From Lachnospiraceae bacterium (lineage in GTDB: Bacteria; Bacillota; Clostridia; Lachnospirales; Lachnospiraceae), in assembly GCA_015056945.1 (NCBI GenBank), contig SVFH01000002.1:1-64000 (forward strand): a DNA stretch of 64,000 nt, written 5' to 3'. The notes beneath the pieces were generated by a model, which saw only the letters and a list, made by a program, of their open reading frames with translations, was not told the DNA's origin and made no database searches. Below, piece after piece: positions 38,065 through 46,555 of this stretch (position 1 is its first letter; each line of letters starts with the position of its first letter). Position numbers and translations under genes: made by a program.

Positions 38065-38552
38065 TCTTCCGGTACAATCGGCAAGAGAAGCTTTTTATAC
38101 GCAATGCCAAAGCATGCGCCCATAATTAGCAGGCTGTTTGAAATAGTATGCAAAAAGGCTATGAACGCGCGTCCGTTCGAAATTCCGGAATACGTTACAA
38201 GCACCTCGGTGCCACCGAAGCGAGCCAATAAAGAGGAAGTCAGGGAATTAATCATCCCGCTTCCGATTCCCATGATTCCGCAAAACAGAACGAGGGCAAG
38301 AATCTCAGGCCAAATTACTTTTTCGTTTGTTTCTAAGCCTACCAAAAGTGCTATAATAATGACCAATTTAAACAATCCCGGAATAATCGCTTTCACACCT
38401 TCTATCAATATTGAAAGCACTAAACCATCCGTGGTATATTGGGCCGTACCGTTTAATCCAATCATAAGTATACCTGTCGGAATCAATAAAATACCAAATA
38501 TCAATTCCAGACCCATTGCCCAAATCAATAGAATCTTTGCTGCTCTTTTCAT
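38061..38552 (-). CDS. Small four-helix membrane protein, unknown
   Basis: 163 residues from the ATG at 38552 (GGAG seven bases upstream; the ATG at 38558 is too close to it). Four hydrophobic helices and little else. Not recognised; general resemblance to DUF2975-type membrane proteins is weak. Confidence 0.6.
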   Translation of the reverse strand: MKRAAKILLIWAMGLELIFGILLIPTGILMIGLNGTAQYTTDGLVLSILIEGVKAIIPGLFKLVIIIALLVGLETNEKVIWPEILALVLFCGIMGIGSGMINSLTSSLLARFGGTEVLVTYSGISNGRAFIAFLHTISNSLLIMGACFGIAYKKLLLPIVPED

Positions 38553-38680
38553 ATGCATTCTCCTTTTCCATTTGATGATGAAACCTCTGTGCGAGTCGTA
38601 TTTTTACACGATTCTCTTCCTTTTTTCTGATATTACTATATCAATTCAATCTGCGAAAATCAATTTTTTTAAAAAAAGTA

Positions 38681-38729
38681 TTGACACAACTGTTACATCT
38701 GTATATAATGCGTATATACAGTTATAACA
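38681..38729 (+). promoter_or_regulatory. Promoter and operator of the YtrA-type operon
   Basis: TTGACA (38681-38686), 17 bases, TATAAT (38704-38709). Overlapping it is a long palindrome: TGTTA-N3-CTGTATATA-N5-TATATACAG-N3-TAACA (38691-38729), with both arms perfect. This is a strong candidate for autorepression by the GntR protein encoded next. Confidence 0.85.
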
Positions 38730-38740
38730 GAGGTGATCAC

Positions 38741-39118
38741 GTGAACATACTAATTGATAACAAAAGCGGTTCTCCGATTTATGATCAGATTTATACACAG
38801 ATTAAGAATCAGATTATAAACGGTACACTGCAAGAAAATGAAATGCTTCCCTCAATCAGAGGGTTGGCGAAAGATTTGCGCATCAGTTTCATCACTACGA
38901 AACGTGCTTATGACGAACTGGAGCGGGACGGTTTCATCTACACCGTACAGGCAAAAGGCTCTTACGTTGCACCGCGCAATCTTGAACTGCTCCGCGAAGA
39001 AAATCTTAAAAGAATCGAGGAGCATATTGATGAAATTCTGCAGCTTGCAGCCTCCTGTAATCTAACAGGAGAGGATATCATTTCGATGATTCGTTTCAAT
39101 TTGGAGGAGAATGAATGA
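38741..39118 (+). CDS. GntR regulator, YtrA subfamily
   Basis: 125 residues from a GTG at 38741, preceded by AGGTGATCAC; the longer frame starts upstream of the promoter and is excluded. Winged helix (~8-75: SPIYDQIYTQIKNQIINGTL, LPSIRGLAKDLRISFITTKRAYDELERDG) with the short helical tail that marks the YtrA group. Such regulators repress ABC exporters in their own operon, often answering to cell-wall antibiotics. Its stop overlaps the ABC ATPase start (ATGA). Confidence 0.92.
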   Translation: MNILIDNKSGSPIYDQIYTQIKNQIINGTLQENEMLPSIRGLAKDLRISFITTKRAYDELERDGFIYTVQAKGSYVAPRNLELLREENLKRIEEHIDEILQLAASCNLTGEDIISMIRFNLEENE

Positions 39119-39957
39119 ACGCACTTGAAATTAAAAACTTAACCAAAAAATATGACGGTTTTACACTGGATAATTTAAATCTTACTTTACCGAGCGGTTG
39201 TATCATGGGCCTGATTGGCGAGAACGGCGCAGGTAAAAGCACCACAATGAAGCTGTTGCTTAACATGATCAGAAAAGATAGCGGAAGCATTTCCATTCTT
39301 GGTCGAGACAACTTAGAAAACGAACGTCTTACCAAAGAAGAAATCGGCGTTGTACTTGATGAAGTCGGTCTTCCCGACTGTGTTACCACAAAAGATGTCG
39401 GCAAAATCATGAAGCACACCTTCCGTACCTGGAAACAGGAAGAATACGAACGACTGGTAAAAGAATTCAAATTGTCTGCAGATAAACAGTTCAAGGATTA
39501 CTCCCGTGGTATGAAGATGAAATTAGGACTTGCCATCGCGCTGTCCCATGACAGCAAGCTTTTAATCCTTGACGAAGCAACCAGCGGTCTTGACCCGGTA
39601 GCGCGCGATGAAGTCTTAGAGCTGCTCAGCGATTTTACCCGCGATGAAAATCATTCCATTTTGATTTCATCCCATATTGTAAGCGATTTAGAGAAATTAT
39701 GTGACTACATTGCCTTCATTCATCAGGGAAAACTTTTACTTTGTGAAGAGAAAGATTTGTTACTTGGTGAATACGGCATTGTACGTTGCGATGCCAAAGA
39801 ACTTGAGAATTTGGATCCCGATGCCATTCTGCAGAAAAGAGTGACGCCTTACGGCGCGCAGGCAATTGTGAAAAGAGAACTTGTGCCTTCCCATATGCAG
39901 GTCGGCCAGATTGATATTGAAGAATTATTTATATATATGATTAAGGAGGAACGTTAA
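39115..39957 (+). CDS. ABC transporter ATPase, YtrB-type
   Basis: 280 residues. Walker A GENGAGKSTT, signature YSRGMKMKLGLA (a variant of LSGGQ usual in this group), Walker B LLILDEATSGLDPVARDE and switch SSHIV. The C-terminal 60 residues are the extra domain found in YtrB-like proteins. Four-base overlap with the regulator and one-base gap to the permease. Confidence 0.93.
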   Translation: MNALEIKNLTKKYDGFTLDNLNLTLPSGCIMGLIGENGAGKSTTMKLLLNMIRKDSGSISILGRDNLENERLTKEEIGVVLDEVGLPDCVTTKDVGKIMKHTFRTWKQEEYERLVKEFKLSADKQFKDYSRGMKMKLGLAIALSHDSKLLILDEATSGLDPVARDEVLELLSDFTRDENHSILISSHIVSDLEKLCDYIAFIHQGKLLLCEEKDLLLGEYGIVRCDAKELENLDPDAILQKRVTPYGAQAIVKRELVPSHMQVGQIDIEELFIYMIKEER

Positions 39958-39958
39958 T

Positions 39959-40615
39959 ATGAAAGGACTTTTAATAAAAGATTGGTGCATGCTCATGAAG
40001 CATTGCCGTTTCCACCTGCTTATCATTTGCGTTTTCCTTTTGGCAGCTATTGTTTCCGGAGAGATGTTTTTCCTCTTTTACCCCTGTGTTCTCGCAGGTA
40101 TGTTTACAACTACATTACTTGCTTATGATGAGCAGAGCAAATGGATACAGTACAGTGCAACCTTCCCGTATAAAAGAAGTCAGATTGTCGGCGCCAAATA
40201 TTTACTTGGTTTCATTCTGATTGGCATTACATTGCTGCTTACCACCGGCGCCAACATCATTTTCCAGATGCGTAACGGCGGAGTCGACATTTCGTTACTC
40301 ACGGTCACATTAAGCACAACCATGCTTTTGGGCTTTGCGATGCCGGCAATTTCATTGCCTTTTATGTTTAAACTCGGTGTCCAGAAAGGACGTACCGCAT
40401 ATTTCATTACCATCGGTGTGATTTTTGGCGGAATTGCCTTAGCCTCTCTCTCTCTGAAAGAAGGAAACATTCCTGTATCGGTAGCAGAGACGCTTAACAC
40501 GGTATTATCACAGGCGCAATATATATTGTTCCCGCTTACCGTAATTATCGTCCTTTTACTCTACGTTTTATCTTACGTAATTGCAGCAAAATTATACGAA
40601 AAGAAAGAACTGTAA
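39959..40615 (+). CDS. ABC-2-type permease
   Basis: 218 residues with six membrane helices. After MKGLLIKDW the phrase YDEQSKWIQYSATFPYKRSQIVGAKYLL is typical of ABC-2 permeases paired with YtrA-type regulators in Clostridia. AAGGAGG precedes the ATG. Partner of the ATPase just upstream; export cargo unknown. Confidence 0.88.
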   Translation: MKGLLIKDWCMLMKHCRFHLLIICVFLLAAIVSGEMFFLFYPCVLAGMFTTTLLAYDEQSKWIQYSATFPYKRSQIVGAKYLLGFILIGITLLLTTGANIIFQMRNGGVDISLLTVTLSTTMLLGFAMPAISLPFMFKLGVQKGRTAYFITIGVIFGGIALASLSLKEGNIPVSVAETLNTVLSQAQYILFPLTVIIVLLLYVLSYVIAAKLYEKKEL

Positions 40616-40647
40616 GGATTTTCGTGCAAAGAAGCATATGCCAAACA

Positions 40648-40688
40648 CCGCGACAGTAAGTAATTGATACATTACTACACTGTCGCGG
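40648..40688. terminator. Hairpin between convergent genes
   Basis: CCGCGACAGT (40648-40657) pairs with ACTGTCGCGG (40679-40688), with further AGTAAT/ATTACT pairing inside. It lies between the ABC permease and the convergent 40725 gene and probably ends both transcripts, although T runs are short. Confidence 0.65.
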
Positions 40689-40724
40689 CATGGCGATTAT
40701 TTCACTCCCAAAGGAAGTTTCCTT

Positions 40725-41285
40725 TTACTTCTTCATAAATCTACGAATTTCAACAAGCAAACTGATAACAAAAATAACCTCAATAATTAACATTGTAACT
40801 GCAACGGAAAAAGCCGGAAAAATACACCCGACAATAAGTGAAATTAACGGTATTGCTATCGCAAAACTCCGATAGCTTAACGACTTATATAGCCATGAAT
40901 ACGGGAGTAAGTGCGCACCAAAAACCATTGCATACACCATTACCATTTTATCAGGAACTGCACGAAACACCCACATTACAATCAATAAGTACAAAAACTG
41001 GTTACAGGTAAACAGAAAGCCGACATTGCCGAGAGGATTGCTTTTATCAAAAATATCAACTTTCAATACTTTACCAATCAGCCAGGAAATCGGAAGCAGT
41101 GGGCACGAACAGCAAAACACAAATATATTCTCTTTCTCCTGCTCTAAATCCAACGCTACCACAATCAGTATCAATAACCATATCACAACCGAAGCACAGA
41201 TAAAAGGCAATCCCTTTTTCTGCTTTATCACGATATCATTTCTTAAAGATTCCAAATCTGTTTGATTTTCCTTAACATTATTCAT
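40725..41285 (-). CDS. DUF7010-like membrane protein
   Basis: 186 residues with about six helices after a polar start. NPLGNVGFLFTCNQFLYLLIVMW and KMVMVYAMVFGAHLLPYSWLYKS look like the DUF7010 group; function unknown. GGAG lies eight bases before the ATG. It overlaps the DUF3021-like gene by eight bases, so they are co-translated. Confidence 0.7.
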   Translation of the reverse strand: MNNVKENQTDLESLRNDIVIKQKKGLPFICASVVIWLLILIVVALDLEQEKENIFVFCCSCPLLPISWLIGKVLKVDIFDKSNPLGNVGFLFTCNQFLYLLIVMWVFRAVPDKMVMVYAMVFGAHLLPYSWLYKSLSYRSFAIAIPLISLIVGCIFPAFSVAVTMLIIEVIFVISLLVEIRRFMKK

Positions 41286-41739
41286 TTATAGTTCTCCGTT
41301 CCTGTTGATATTTTTGCAACGCTTGAGTATATAACTCACTCTTCTTTTTACGATAATTACCGTAAATCACAAGGCAAACAAAATATAACCCTAAGATAAT
41401 AGCGAAAAATAACAACCATTGATATGAATAACTTGTAACTACAAATATTCCTATGTTATAAAAAAACAATATTTCATAAAACGTTATCGCCAACATAAAA
41501 ATAGTCAGTCTTGCAGTAAAACCTAATTTCCTTATAAACAACCTGGTAAAAACCGCACAGAACACGAACACGCCTCCTACTGTCCAAATCATTGTTTTCG
41601 TAAGATTGGCAACGGAAATTGTATCAGCTCCGAATATCCACCTCACAATAAGTTCAAGTATCAGAAACCATGTTACCGCAAAGCACGTACCGTTTCTTAA
41701 CCATGTAAAAAATGTTTTAAGTTCTTTTTTCGTATTCAT
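41278..41739 (-). CDS. DUF3021-type membrane protein
   Basis: 153 residues from the ATG at 41739 (GGAG upstream). Four helices and a charged C-terminal tail (YRKKKSELYTQALQKYQQERR). Position right after a LytTR gene and the overall pattern fit DUF3021, which typically acts as the membrane partner, often inhibitory, of a LytTR regulator. Confidence 0.7.
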   Translation of the reverse strand: MNTKKELKTFFTWLRNGTCFAVTWFLILELIVRWIFGADTISVANLTKTMIWTVGGVFVFCAVFTRLFIRKLGFTARLTIFMLAITFYEILFFYNIGIFVVTSYSYQWLLFFAIILGLYFVCLVIYGNYRKKKSELYTQALQKYQQERRTINE

Positions 41740-41752
41740 AAATATCTGGCTC

Positions 41753-42187
41753 CTAAATAGATAAAAGTGTTTTGATTTGTTTCGCGTAACGGCGAGAAAT
41801 GAAAAGAATCTCACCATTTATCATTTCCGCAGTTATGGAACGATTAAGTTCCGGCTTCAATAATTTAATTTTATTGATGTTCACAAGTTGTGATTTTGAA
41901 GTGCGCACAAAATCCTTGTCAGATAAAATCCCTTCAAGTTCATAAAGCCTTTTCCTTATTTCAAGAACCTGTGTCTCGGTATAGAGAAAAGTTCGATTAT
42001 CAACGCTTTCAAAGTAGAATACCTCAAGTGGAGAAACAAGATAATGCTTATCATTATCAACAGCTTCAAGTTTTTCTTCAAAGGATTCGATATGCTTTTT
42101 CAATCTCATTACATGTGTGTCTGCCTTCGGGCATTTAATGATGATTTCAAAAATTTCATTTATATTTTCTATTATCCGGATATTCAT
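41753..42187 (-). CDS. LytTR-type DNA-binding regulator
   Basis: 144 residues from the ATG at 42187 (AGGAGG upstream). The C-terminal ~100 residues are a LytTR domain: VSPLEVFYFESVDNRTFLYTE, YELEGILSDKDFVRTSKSQLVNINKI and NGEILFISRRYAKQIK. No receiver domain, so control must come through the linked DUF3021 protein or the level of expression. First gene of a three-gene unit. Confidence 0.88.
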   Translation of the reverse strand: MNIRIIENINEIFEIIIKCPKADTHVMRLKKHIESFEEKLEAVDNDKHYLVSPLEVFYFESVDNRTFLYTETQVLEIRKRLYELEGILSDKDFVRTSKSQLVNINKIKLLKPELNRSITAEMINGEILFISRRYAKQIKTLLSI

Positions 42188-42287
42188 AATGTACCTCCTG
42201 TCATTGTCATTATAGCGAGAGAAGCTCAAATTTCCAAGTGAATTAACGTAAGCGGTACAGAGAAGAACGATAAGCGGTCATGTAGCG

Positions 42288-42412
42288 TTAGAACAGAGAG
42301 TCCGCTTGCGGACTCTCGCGCCTGGCGCGGTTGCGTCAGCTTCATCTTCCTTGCGCGCGAGTGTGTATTTTTAGCGGAGCTTTTTTCTTGCATAAGACTA
42401 TGCAAGAAAAAA
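42288..42412. repeat. Dispersed three-hairpin element, copy C
   Basis: Hairpin 1 GAGTCCGC-TT-GCGGACTC perfect. The middle hairpin is altered (GTTGC/GCTTC, mismatched). CGCGCGAGTGTG and AGCGGAGC are present, and the closing hairpin has changed arms (CTTGCATA/TATGCAAG) that still pair and keep the T/A flanks. It lies between the LytTR start and the ATPase end. Confidence 0.85.
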
Positions 42413-42441
42413 CCCTACAGTCACATAAGACTGTAGGGTTT
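42410..42441 (-). terminator. Terminator of the P-type ATPase
   Basis: AAACCCTACAGTC pairs with GACTGTAGGGTTT (13 bp, loop ACATAA/complement) just after the ATPase stop at 42447; a T run continues on the minus strand through repeat copy C. Confidence 0.85.
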
Positions 42442-42446
42442 AAACT

Positions 42447-45080
42447 TTATTTACTCTGCGGCTTAATCAAACCAACCAGTTTGCAGAATTCCATAACGAT
42501 GGTAGGAACAACAACAAGTCCTAACGCAATCAGGTAAAGCTTTAAAGGTAAAATCACTAGACCGAAAGCAATTCGCAACGGTGTGAACAATACCAGCGCA
42601 ACAAGGATTGCGGATACGAAAACAGCGCCATTTAACTTGCCGTTGCTAAACGGTCCGATTTTGAAGAGTGAACGATCGGAACGCATGTTGTACGCCTGCA
42701 ATACCTGTGAGAATGCGAGTACGATGAATGCCATTGTCTGGCCATATGCCAATGTTTCCTCGCCTGCGGGCGCGAATTTCTCTCCGAGATAGAAACCAAC
42801 AAGTGTCAGTGCTGCAAACATAGCACCCATTAATACGACACGGATACCGAGACCGTTTGCAAAAATACCTTCGTTCTTCGGCTTGGGTCTATGATCCATA
42901 ACGTCCTTCTCTACCGGTTCCATACCAAGCGCAATTGCAGGAAGAGAATCTGTTACAAGGTTAATCCAAAGCAACTGCATGGAAAGAAGCGGAGTTTTAT
43001 GCCAGAGAAGCATTGCACAGAATACCGTGATAACTTCACCGATATTGGTTCCAAGCAGGAATCCTACTACCTTTTTAATGTTTGCGTAAATTCCTCTACC
43101 TTCTTTTACCGCATCTACGATGGTTGCAAAATTATCATCTGTCAGGGTCATATCTGCAGCACCTTTCGCTACATCAGTACCGGTAATACCCATTGCACAA
43201 CCGATATCTGCCGCCTTCAATGCAGGCGCATCATTTACACCGTCACCGGTCATGGACACAACCTGATCTTTACGCTGCCATGCTTTCACAATACGGATTT
43301 TATTCTCCGGTGAAACACGTGCGTAAACAGATATTTTCTCTACCTGTGCATCCAGTTCACTGTCTGTCATTGCATCAAGCTGGGAACCTGTAATTGCAAG
43401 GTCTCCCTCTTCTAAAATACCTAATTCTTTAGCGATTGCGGATGCGGTAACAACATGGTCACCGGTAATCATGACGGGCTTAATACCTGCCTGACGACAA
43501 ACCGTAACAGCATCTTTGGCTTCCTCTCTGGGCGGGTCAATCATACCTACAAGACCCATGAAAGTAAGTCCGTTCTCTAACTCTGCCGAAGTCGGATTTT
43601 CGGGAATTGTTGTAATTTCTTTATATGCAATAGCGAGTACACGCAATGCATTCTCACTCATGGCTTCCGTTAATTCTTTGGCTTTTTCCATATTGCCTTT
43701 CACACAACGGGTTGCCATCATGTCGTACGCACCTTTGACGATAACGATATTTTTACCATCAATATTATTTACAACAGACATTAACTTTCTGTCAGAATCA
43801 AACGGAATCTCGGCAAGTCTGGGATACTTCTCATTTAATGCATCCTTGGTCATGCCTTTTTTATGTGCAGCATAAACAATAGAGGTTTCTGTCGGGTCAC
43901 CAATGTGCTGCTCTTCGCCGTTCTCATGGAACACAACGGAGCCGTCGCAGCAAAGGGTACCGTATAACAATAACTTCTTAATATCTTCGCCGTTTTCATC
44001 GGAAATCTTTTCTGTATCAGCCATACCGTCCACATATGCATGCACAAGTGTCATACGGTTCTGTGTTAAAGTACCTGTTTTATCCGAGCAGATAATGGAA
44101 GCACTTCCGAGCGTTTCCACGGCAGGAAGCTTACGGATCAATGCATTCTTCTTAACCATACGCTGTACACCGATGGAAAGTACGATGGTTACAATTGCGG
44201 GAAGACCTTCAGGAATCGCGGAAACCGCAAGGGATACGGAGGTCATAAAAATTTCAAGTACCGGAATATCATTCACAAGACCTACCACAAAAATGATCGC
44301 GCAGGCTGCAAGTGCCATGATACCAAGATATTTACCAAGCTGCGCAAGCTTATGCTGAAGCGGAGTCTGGCTGTCACCTTCCTCATCAAGGAGATTCGCA
44401 ATTTTACCCATTTCGGTATCCATACCGGTTGCGGTTACAACTGCAGTTGCAGTACCGTACGTAATGGAACAGCCTGAATATACCATATTATGACGGTCGC
44501 CAAGAGGTGCACCTTCTTTCACTTCTGCAAGATAATCCTTCTCAGAAGGCACGGACTCACCGGTCAATGCAGATTCCTCTGATTTCAAACCTGCACTAAG
44601 CAAAAGCTTCGCATCCGCAGGAACAAAATCTCCCGCTTCCATACGAATAATATCACCGGGAACAAGGTCTGCCGCATCAATTACCTTCTCCTCGCCGTCA
44701 CGGATGACTCTCGCATGCGGAGCAGACATATTCTTTAAAGCATCCAAAGCCTTCTCTGCCTTGCCCTCCTGATAAACACCCATGATGGCATTTAAAATAA
44801 CAATTAATAAAATAAGCGCGGGTTCAAAAAGCTCACCCCAGTTCTGTTCCAGGATAACAACCACAAATGAAACAATTGCAGCTGCAATCAGGATTAAAAT
44901 CATCGCGTCCTTAAACTGATCCAGGAAACGCTGAAGTGTTGTTTTCTTCTTCTTTTCACGCAGCTTATTAGCTCCGTATTTGCTTTGACGTGAAGTAACT
45001 TCTTCGGATGTAAGACCGATTTGCTTATCCGTCGCAAGCTCTTTCAAAAGTTCTTCATTATTTTGACTGTAGGGTACCAA
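42447..45080 (-). CDS. Calcium-type P-type ATPase
   Basis: About 877 residues of the P2A (SERCA/PMR1-like) class, exporting Ca2+ or related cations. Seen in order: cation-ATPase N domain (~10-70), TGES in ALTGESVPSEKD, the transmembrane AVSAIPEGLPAIVTIV, phosphorylation site CSDKTGTLTQNRM, KGAYDMMATRC in the nucleotide domain, TGDGVNDAPALK, then four to six C-terminal helices. Start: a TTG at 45080 sits eight bases after GGAGG; the ATG at 45128 lacks a ribosome site. VSAIPEGLPA with downstream NIGEV and NLVTDSLPA fits a single-site Ca2+/Mn2+ pump. It stands alone, with a strong terminator. Confidence 0.92.
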   Translation of the reverse strand: MVPYSQNNEELLKELATDKQIGLTSEEVTSRQSKYGANKLREKKKKTTLQRFLDQFKDAMILILIAAAIVSFVVVILEQNWGELFEPALILLIVILNAIMGVYQEGKAEKALDALKNMSAPHARVIRDGEEKVIDAADLVPGDIIRMEAGDFVPADAKLLLSAGLKSEESALTGESVPSEKDYLAEVKEGAPLGDRHNMVYSGCSITYGTATAVVTATGMDTEMGKIANLLDEEGDSQTPLQHKLAQLGKYLGIMALAACAIIFVVGLVNDIPVLEIFMTSVSLAVSAIPEGLPAIVTIVLSIGVQRMVKKNALIRKLPAVETLGSASIICSDKTGTLTQNRMTLVHAYVDGMADTEKISDENGEDIKKLLLYGTLCCDGSVVFHENGEEQHIGDPTETSIVYAAHKKGMTKDALNEKYPRLAEIPFDSDRKLMSVVNNIDGKNIVIVKGAYDMMATRCVKGNMEKAKELTEAMSENALRVLAIAYKEITTIPENPTSAELENGLTFMGLVGMIDPPREEAKDAVTVCRQAGIKPVMITGDHVVTASAIAKELGILEEGDLAITGSQLDAMTDSELDAQVEKISVYARVSPENKIRIVKAWQRKDQVVSMTGDGVNDAPALKAADIGCAMGITGTDVAKGAADMTLTDDNFATIVDAVKEGRGIYANIKKVVGFLLGTNIGEVITVFCAMLLWHKTPLLSMQLLWINLVTDSLPAIALGMEPVEKDVMDHRPKPKNEGIFANGLGIRVVLMGAMFAALTLVGFYLGEKFAPAGEETLAYGQTMAFIVLAFSQVLQAYNMRSDRSLFKIGPFSNGKLNGAVFVSAILVALVLFTPLRIAFGLVILPLKLYLIALGLVVVPTIVMEFCKLVGLIKPQSK

Positions 45081-45386
45081 AAGTATTTCCTCCTTTAAAA
45101 ACTTATCAACTACCAAATCACACGTCACTTGACGATTTTGACACAGTTACATTCAAAAATATAATCGAAACCAGCCAAAAAGTAAATATAAATATAGAAA
45201 AAATAGATAACCTTATTTCGTATTATTTGCTAATAATCCTTCTTTAAAACATAAAAAATGCCGATTAATACATATTTCACATTTCTGCTACAGATAAAAT
45301 ATAAGGTTAGGGATACCGCAATACACCTGTTGTATGCCTGAATATCTGAAATAACTTATTGGGAAATGTTGTGAATCAAAAAACTC

Positions 45387-45415
45387 TTGACAGTTATTGT
45401 TAATTGGATTATATT
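45387..45415 (+). promoter_or_regulatory. Promoter of the 45457 gene
   Basis: TTGACA (45387-45392), 17 bases, TATATT (45410-45415). The rest of the 45081-45456 gap is AT-rich and shows no other gene or clear repeat. Confidence 0.65.
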
Positions 45416-45456
45416 ATTGATATATTATTATTAATTTGAGAAGAAGAGGTTATGAA

Positions 45457-45819
45457 ATGTATATCAATAGATTAATCAGCCGACTGCAGGGAATCGGCGG
45501 TGCGCTCAGTGGCGCACTCATTGGAATGCTTAGTATTATTATCTTTTTTGAATTAGGCGTATTATCAGCTTGCTCGGGCTTCATACTAGCCATCAGTACA
45601 TACTATGGCTATGCTCTTTTTGCTCGCGAACAGAGTAAAATGGGAATCTCTTTTTGCCTTCTTTTAAATTTAGTCACTCCCATTCCGGCTATATTACTAC
45701 TCCACTCTTTCAGCCGGTCGGGAATGGATGTCATGATTCTCAAAATGATGGGAATTTATTGCTTCGCCATCTTAGGCTCTGTCGCGGCCCGGGCAAAAAG
45801 CATCGCCTCACTGAATTAA
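45457..45819 (+). CDS. Small hydrophobic membrane protein, unknown
   Basis: 120 residues from the ATG at 45457 (AGAGG seven bases upstream). Roughly four hydrophobic helices, Gly-rich start (LQGIGGALSGALIGML). Not recognised. It has its own promoter and is followed directly by tRNA-derived debris. Confidence 0.6.
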   Translation: MYINRLISRLQGIGGALSGALIGMLSIIIFFELGVLSACSGFILAISTYYGYALFAREQSKMGISFCLLLNLVTPIPAILLLHSFSRSGMDVMILKMMGIYCFAILGSVAARAKSIASLN

Positions 45820-45834
45820 ATCCGCTCCGGTCGG

Positions 45835-46125
45835 TGCTAAACGGGCGTCCGCTTCTATTGAGGTCGCAGGTTTCATTTCTATAACTTAAATATAGACAGG
45901 ATTTGAACCTGCGGTCTACGCTCCGCTCCGGTCGGCTCAAAACCGAGGTCCACCGGACCTCGTGCGGTCTACGCTCCGCTCCGGTCGGTGCTATACGAAC
46001 GTCCCCCGGACGTTCAGCACCCTCTGCGCCCGAACGAGCGCTCACTCCTATTGAGGTCGCAGGTTCAACTTCTATAAACAACACTGATACAAAAATCGAT
46101 GCGACAGGATGTTGAATAAATTTGC
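45835..46125. repeat. tRNA-derived fragments in both orientations
   Basis: Pieces resembling the 3' half of the tRNA at 46231 occur several times: GACAGGATTTGAACCTGCG (45896-45914, same orientation as the tRNA), GAGGTCGCAGGTT (45859 and 46053, opposite orientation) and CGATGCGACAGGATG (46098-46112). Between them, GGTCTACGCTCCGCTCCGG is present twice and CTCCGCTCCGGTCGG or close variants three times. No fragment can fold as a full tRNA. This explains the gene-free stretch 45820-46230. Confidence 0.65.
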
Positions 46126-46188
46126 CTTCGGCAAATTGCGACTCTGCGGCCTTATCGTCGAGCAGGTTCAAATTTTGGAGCAATAAGT

Positions 46189-46229
46189 GAAAAAGAAAGT
46201 CCCACCCAAAGGGTGGAACTTTCTTTTTC
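46189..46229. terminator. Terminator after tRNA-Pro
   Basis: GAAAAAGAAAGT-CCCACCC pairs with GGGTGG-ACTTTCTTTTTC around an AAA loop, giving a near-perfect stem with T and A flanks; on the minus strand it follows the tRNA by a few bases. Confidence 0.8.
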
Positions 46230-46230
46230 A

Positions 46231-46304
46231 TCGATGCGACAGGATTTGAACCTGCGACCTCTGCGTCCCGAACGCAGCGCTCTACCAAGCTGAGCCACGC
46301 ATCG
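46231..46304 (-). tRNA. tRNA-Pro, anticodon CGG
   Basis: 74 bases including discriminator A. The acceptor stem is CGATGCG/CGCATCG, the D arm has AGCTTGGTA, the anticodon stem CTGCG/CGCAG holds the loop TTCGGGA (anticodon CGG, codon CCG), and the T arm contains GGTTCAAATCC. No encoded CCA. Confidence 0.95.
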
Positions 46305-46375
46305 TTATTTATGAGGCCAAATAAAGTGACCATTGATTATGATAGCGCATTTTGGCTCTGTTGTCAAATCATTTC

Positions 46376-46555
46376 TTATAAATTTTTCTTATCATGGCAG
46401 GTTCCCTGCATTGCGCAATTCGTACAGCTACAGCCACAGGAAGATTTGCCGTTTCTTTTATCTCTTATCAGTTTCACGATAATGGCAATCACCAGAACCG
46501 CCAAAATAATGGAAACAATAATAGATGCCGCATTTGCGGCAAGCCAGTTTAACAT
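46376..46555 (-). CDS. FeoB-associated Cys-rich membrane protein
   Basis: 59 residues: MLNWLAANAASII, one membrane helix (~11-28), a basic stretch (KLIRDKRNGK) and a Cys cluster SSCGCSCTNCAMQGTC (five to six Cys). This is the layout of the FeoB-associated Cys-rich family thought to help Fe(II) uptake. No feoB is in the window. The ATG lies inside the end of the dus gene (7-base overlap) with AGGAG seven bases upstream. Confidence 0.88.
   Translation of the reverse strand: MLNWLAANAASIIVSIILAVLVIAIIVKLIRDKRNGKSSCGCSCTNCAMQGTCHDKKNL

Noticed and set aside
42331-42537. Small ORFs with shared N-termini at 42331 and 61087
   Set aside because: The similarity comes from the dispersed three-hairpin element, not from a protein; no ribosome site and no codon-type conservation.
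45740-46333. 197-residue minus-strand ORF
   Set aside because: It covers tRNA-Pro and tRNA fragments; its protein is a translation of tRNA sequence.
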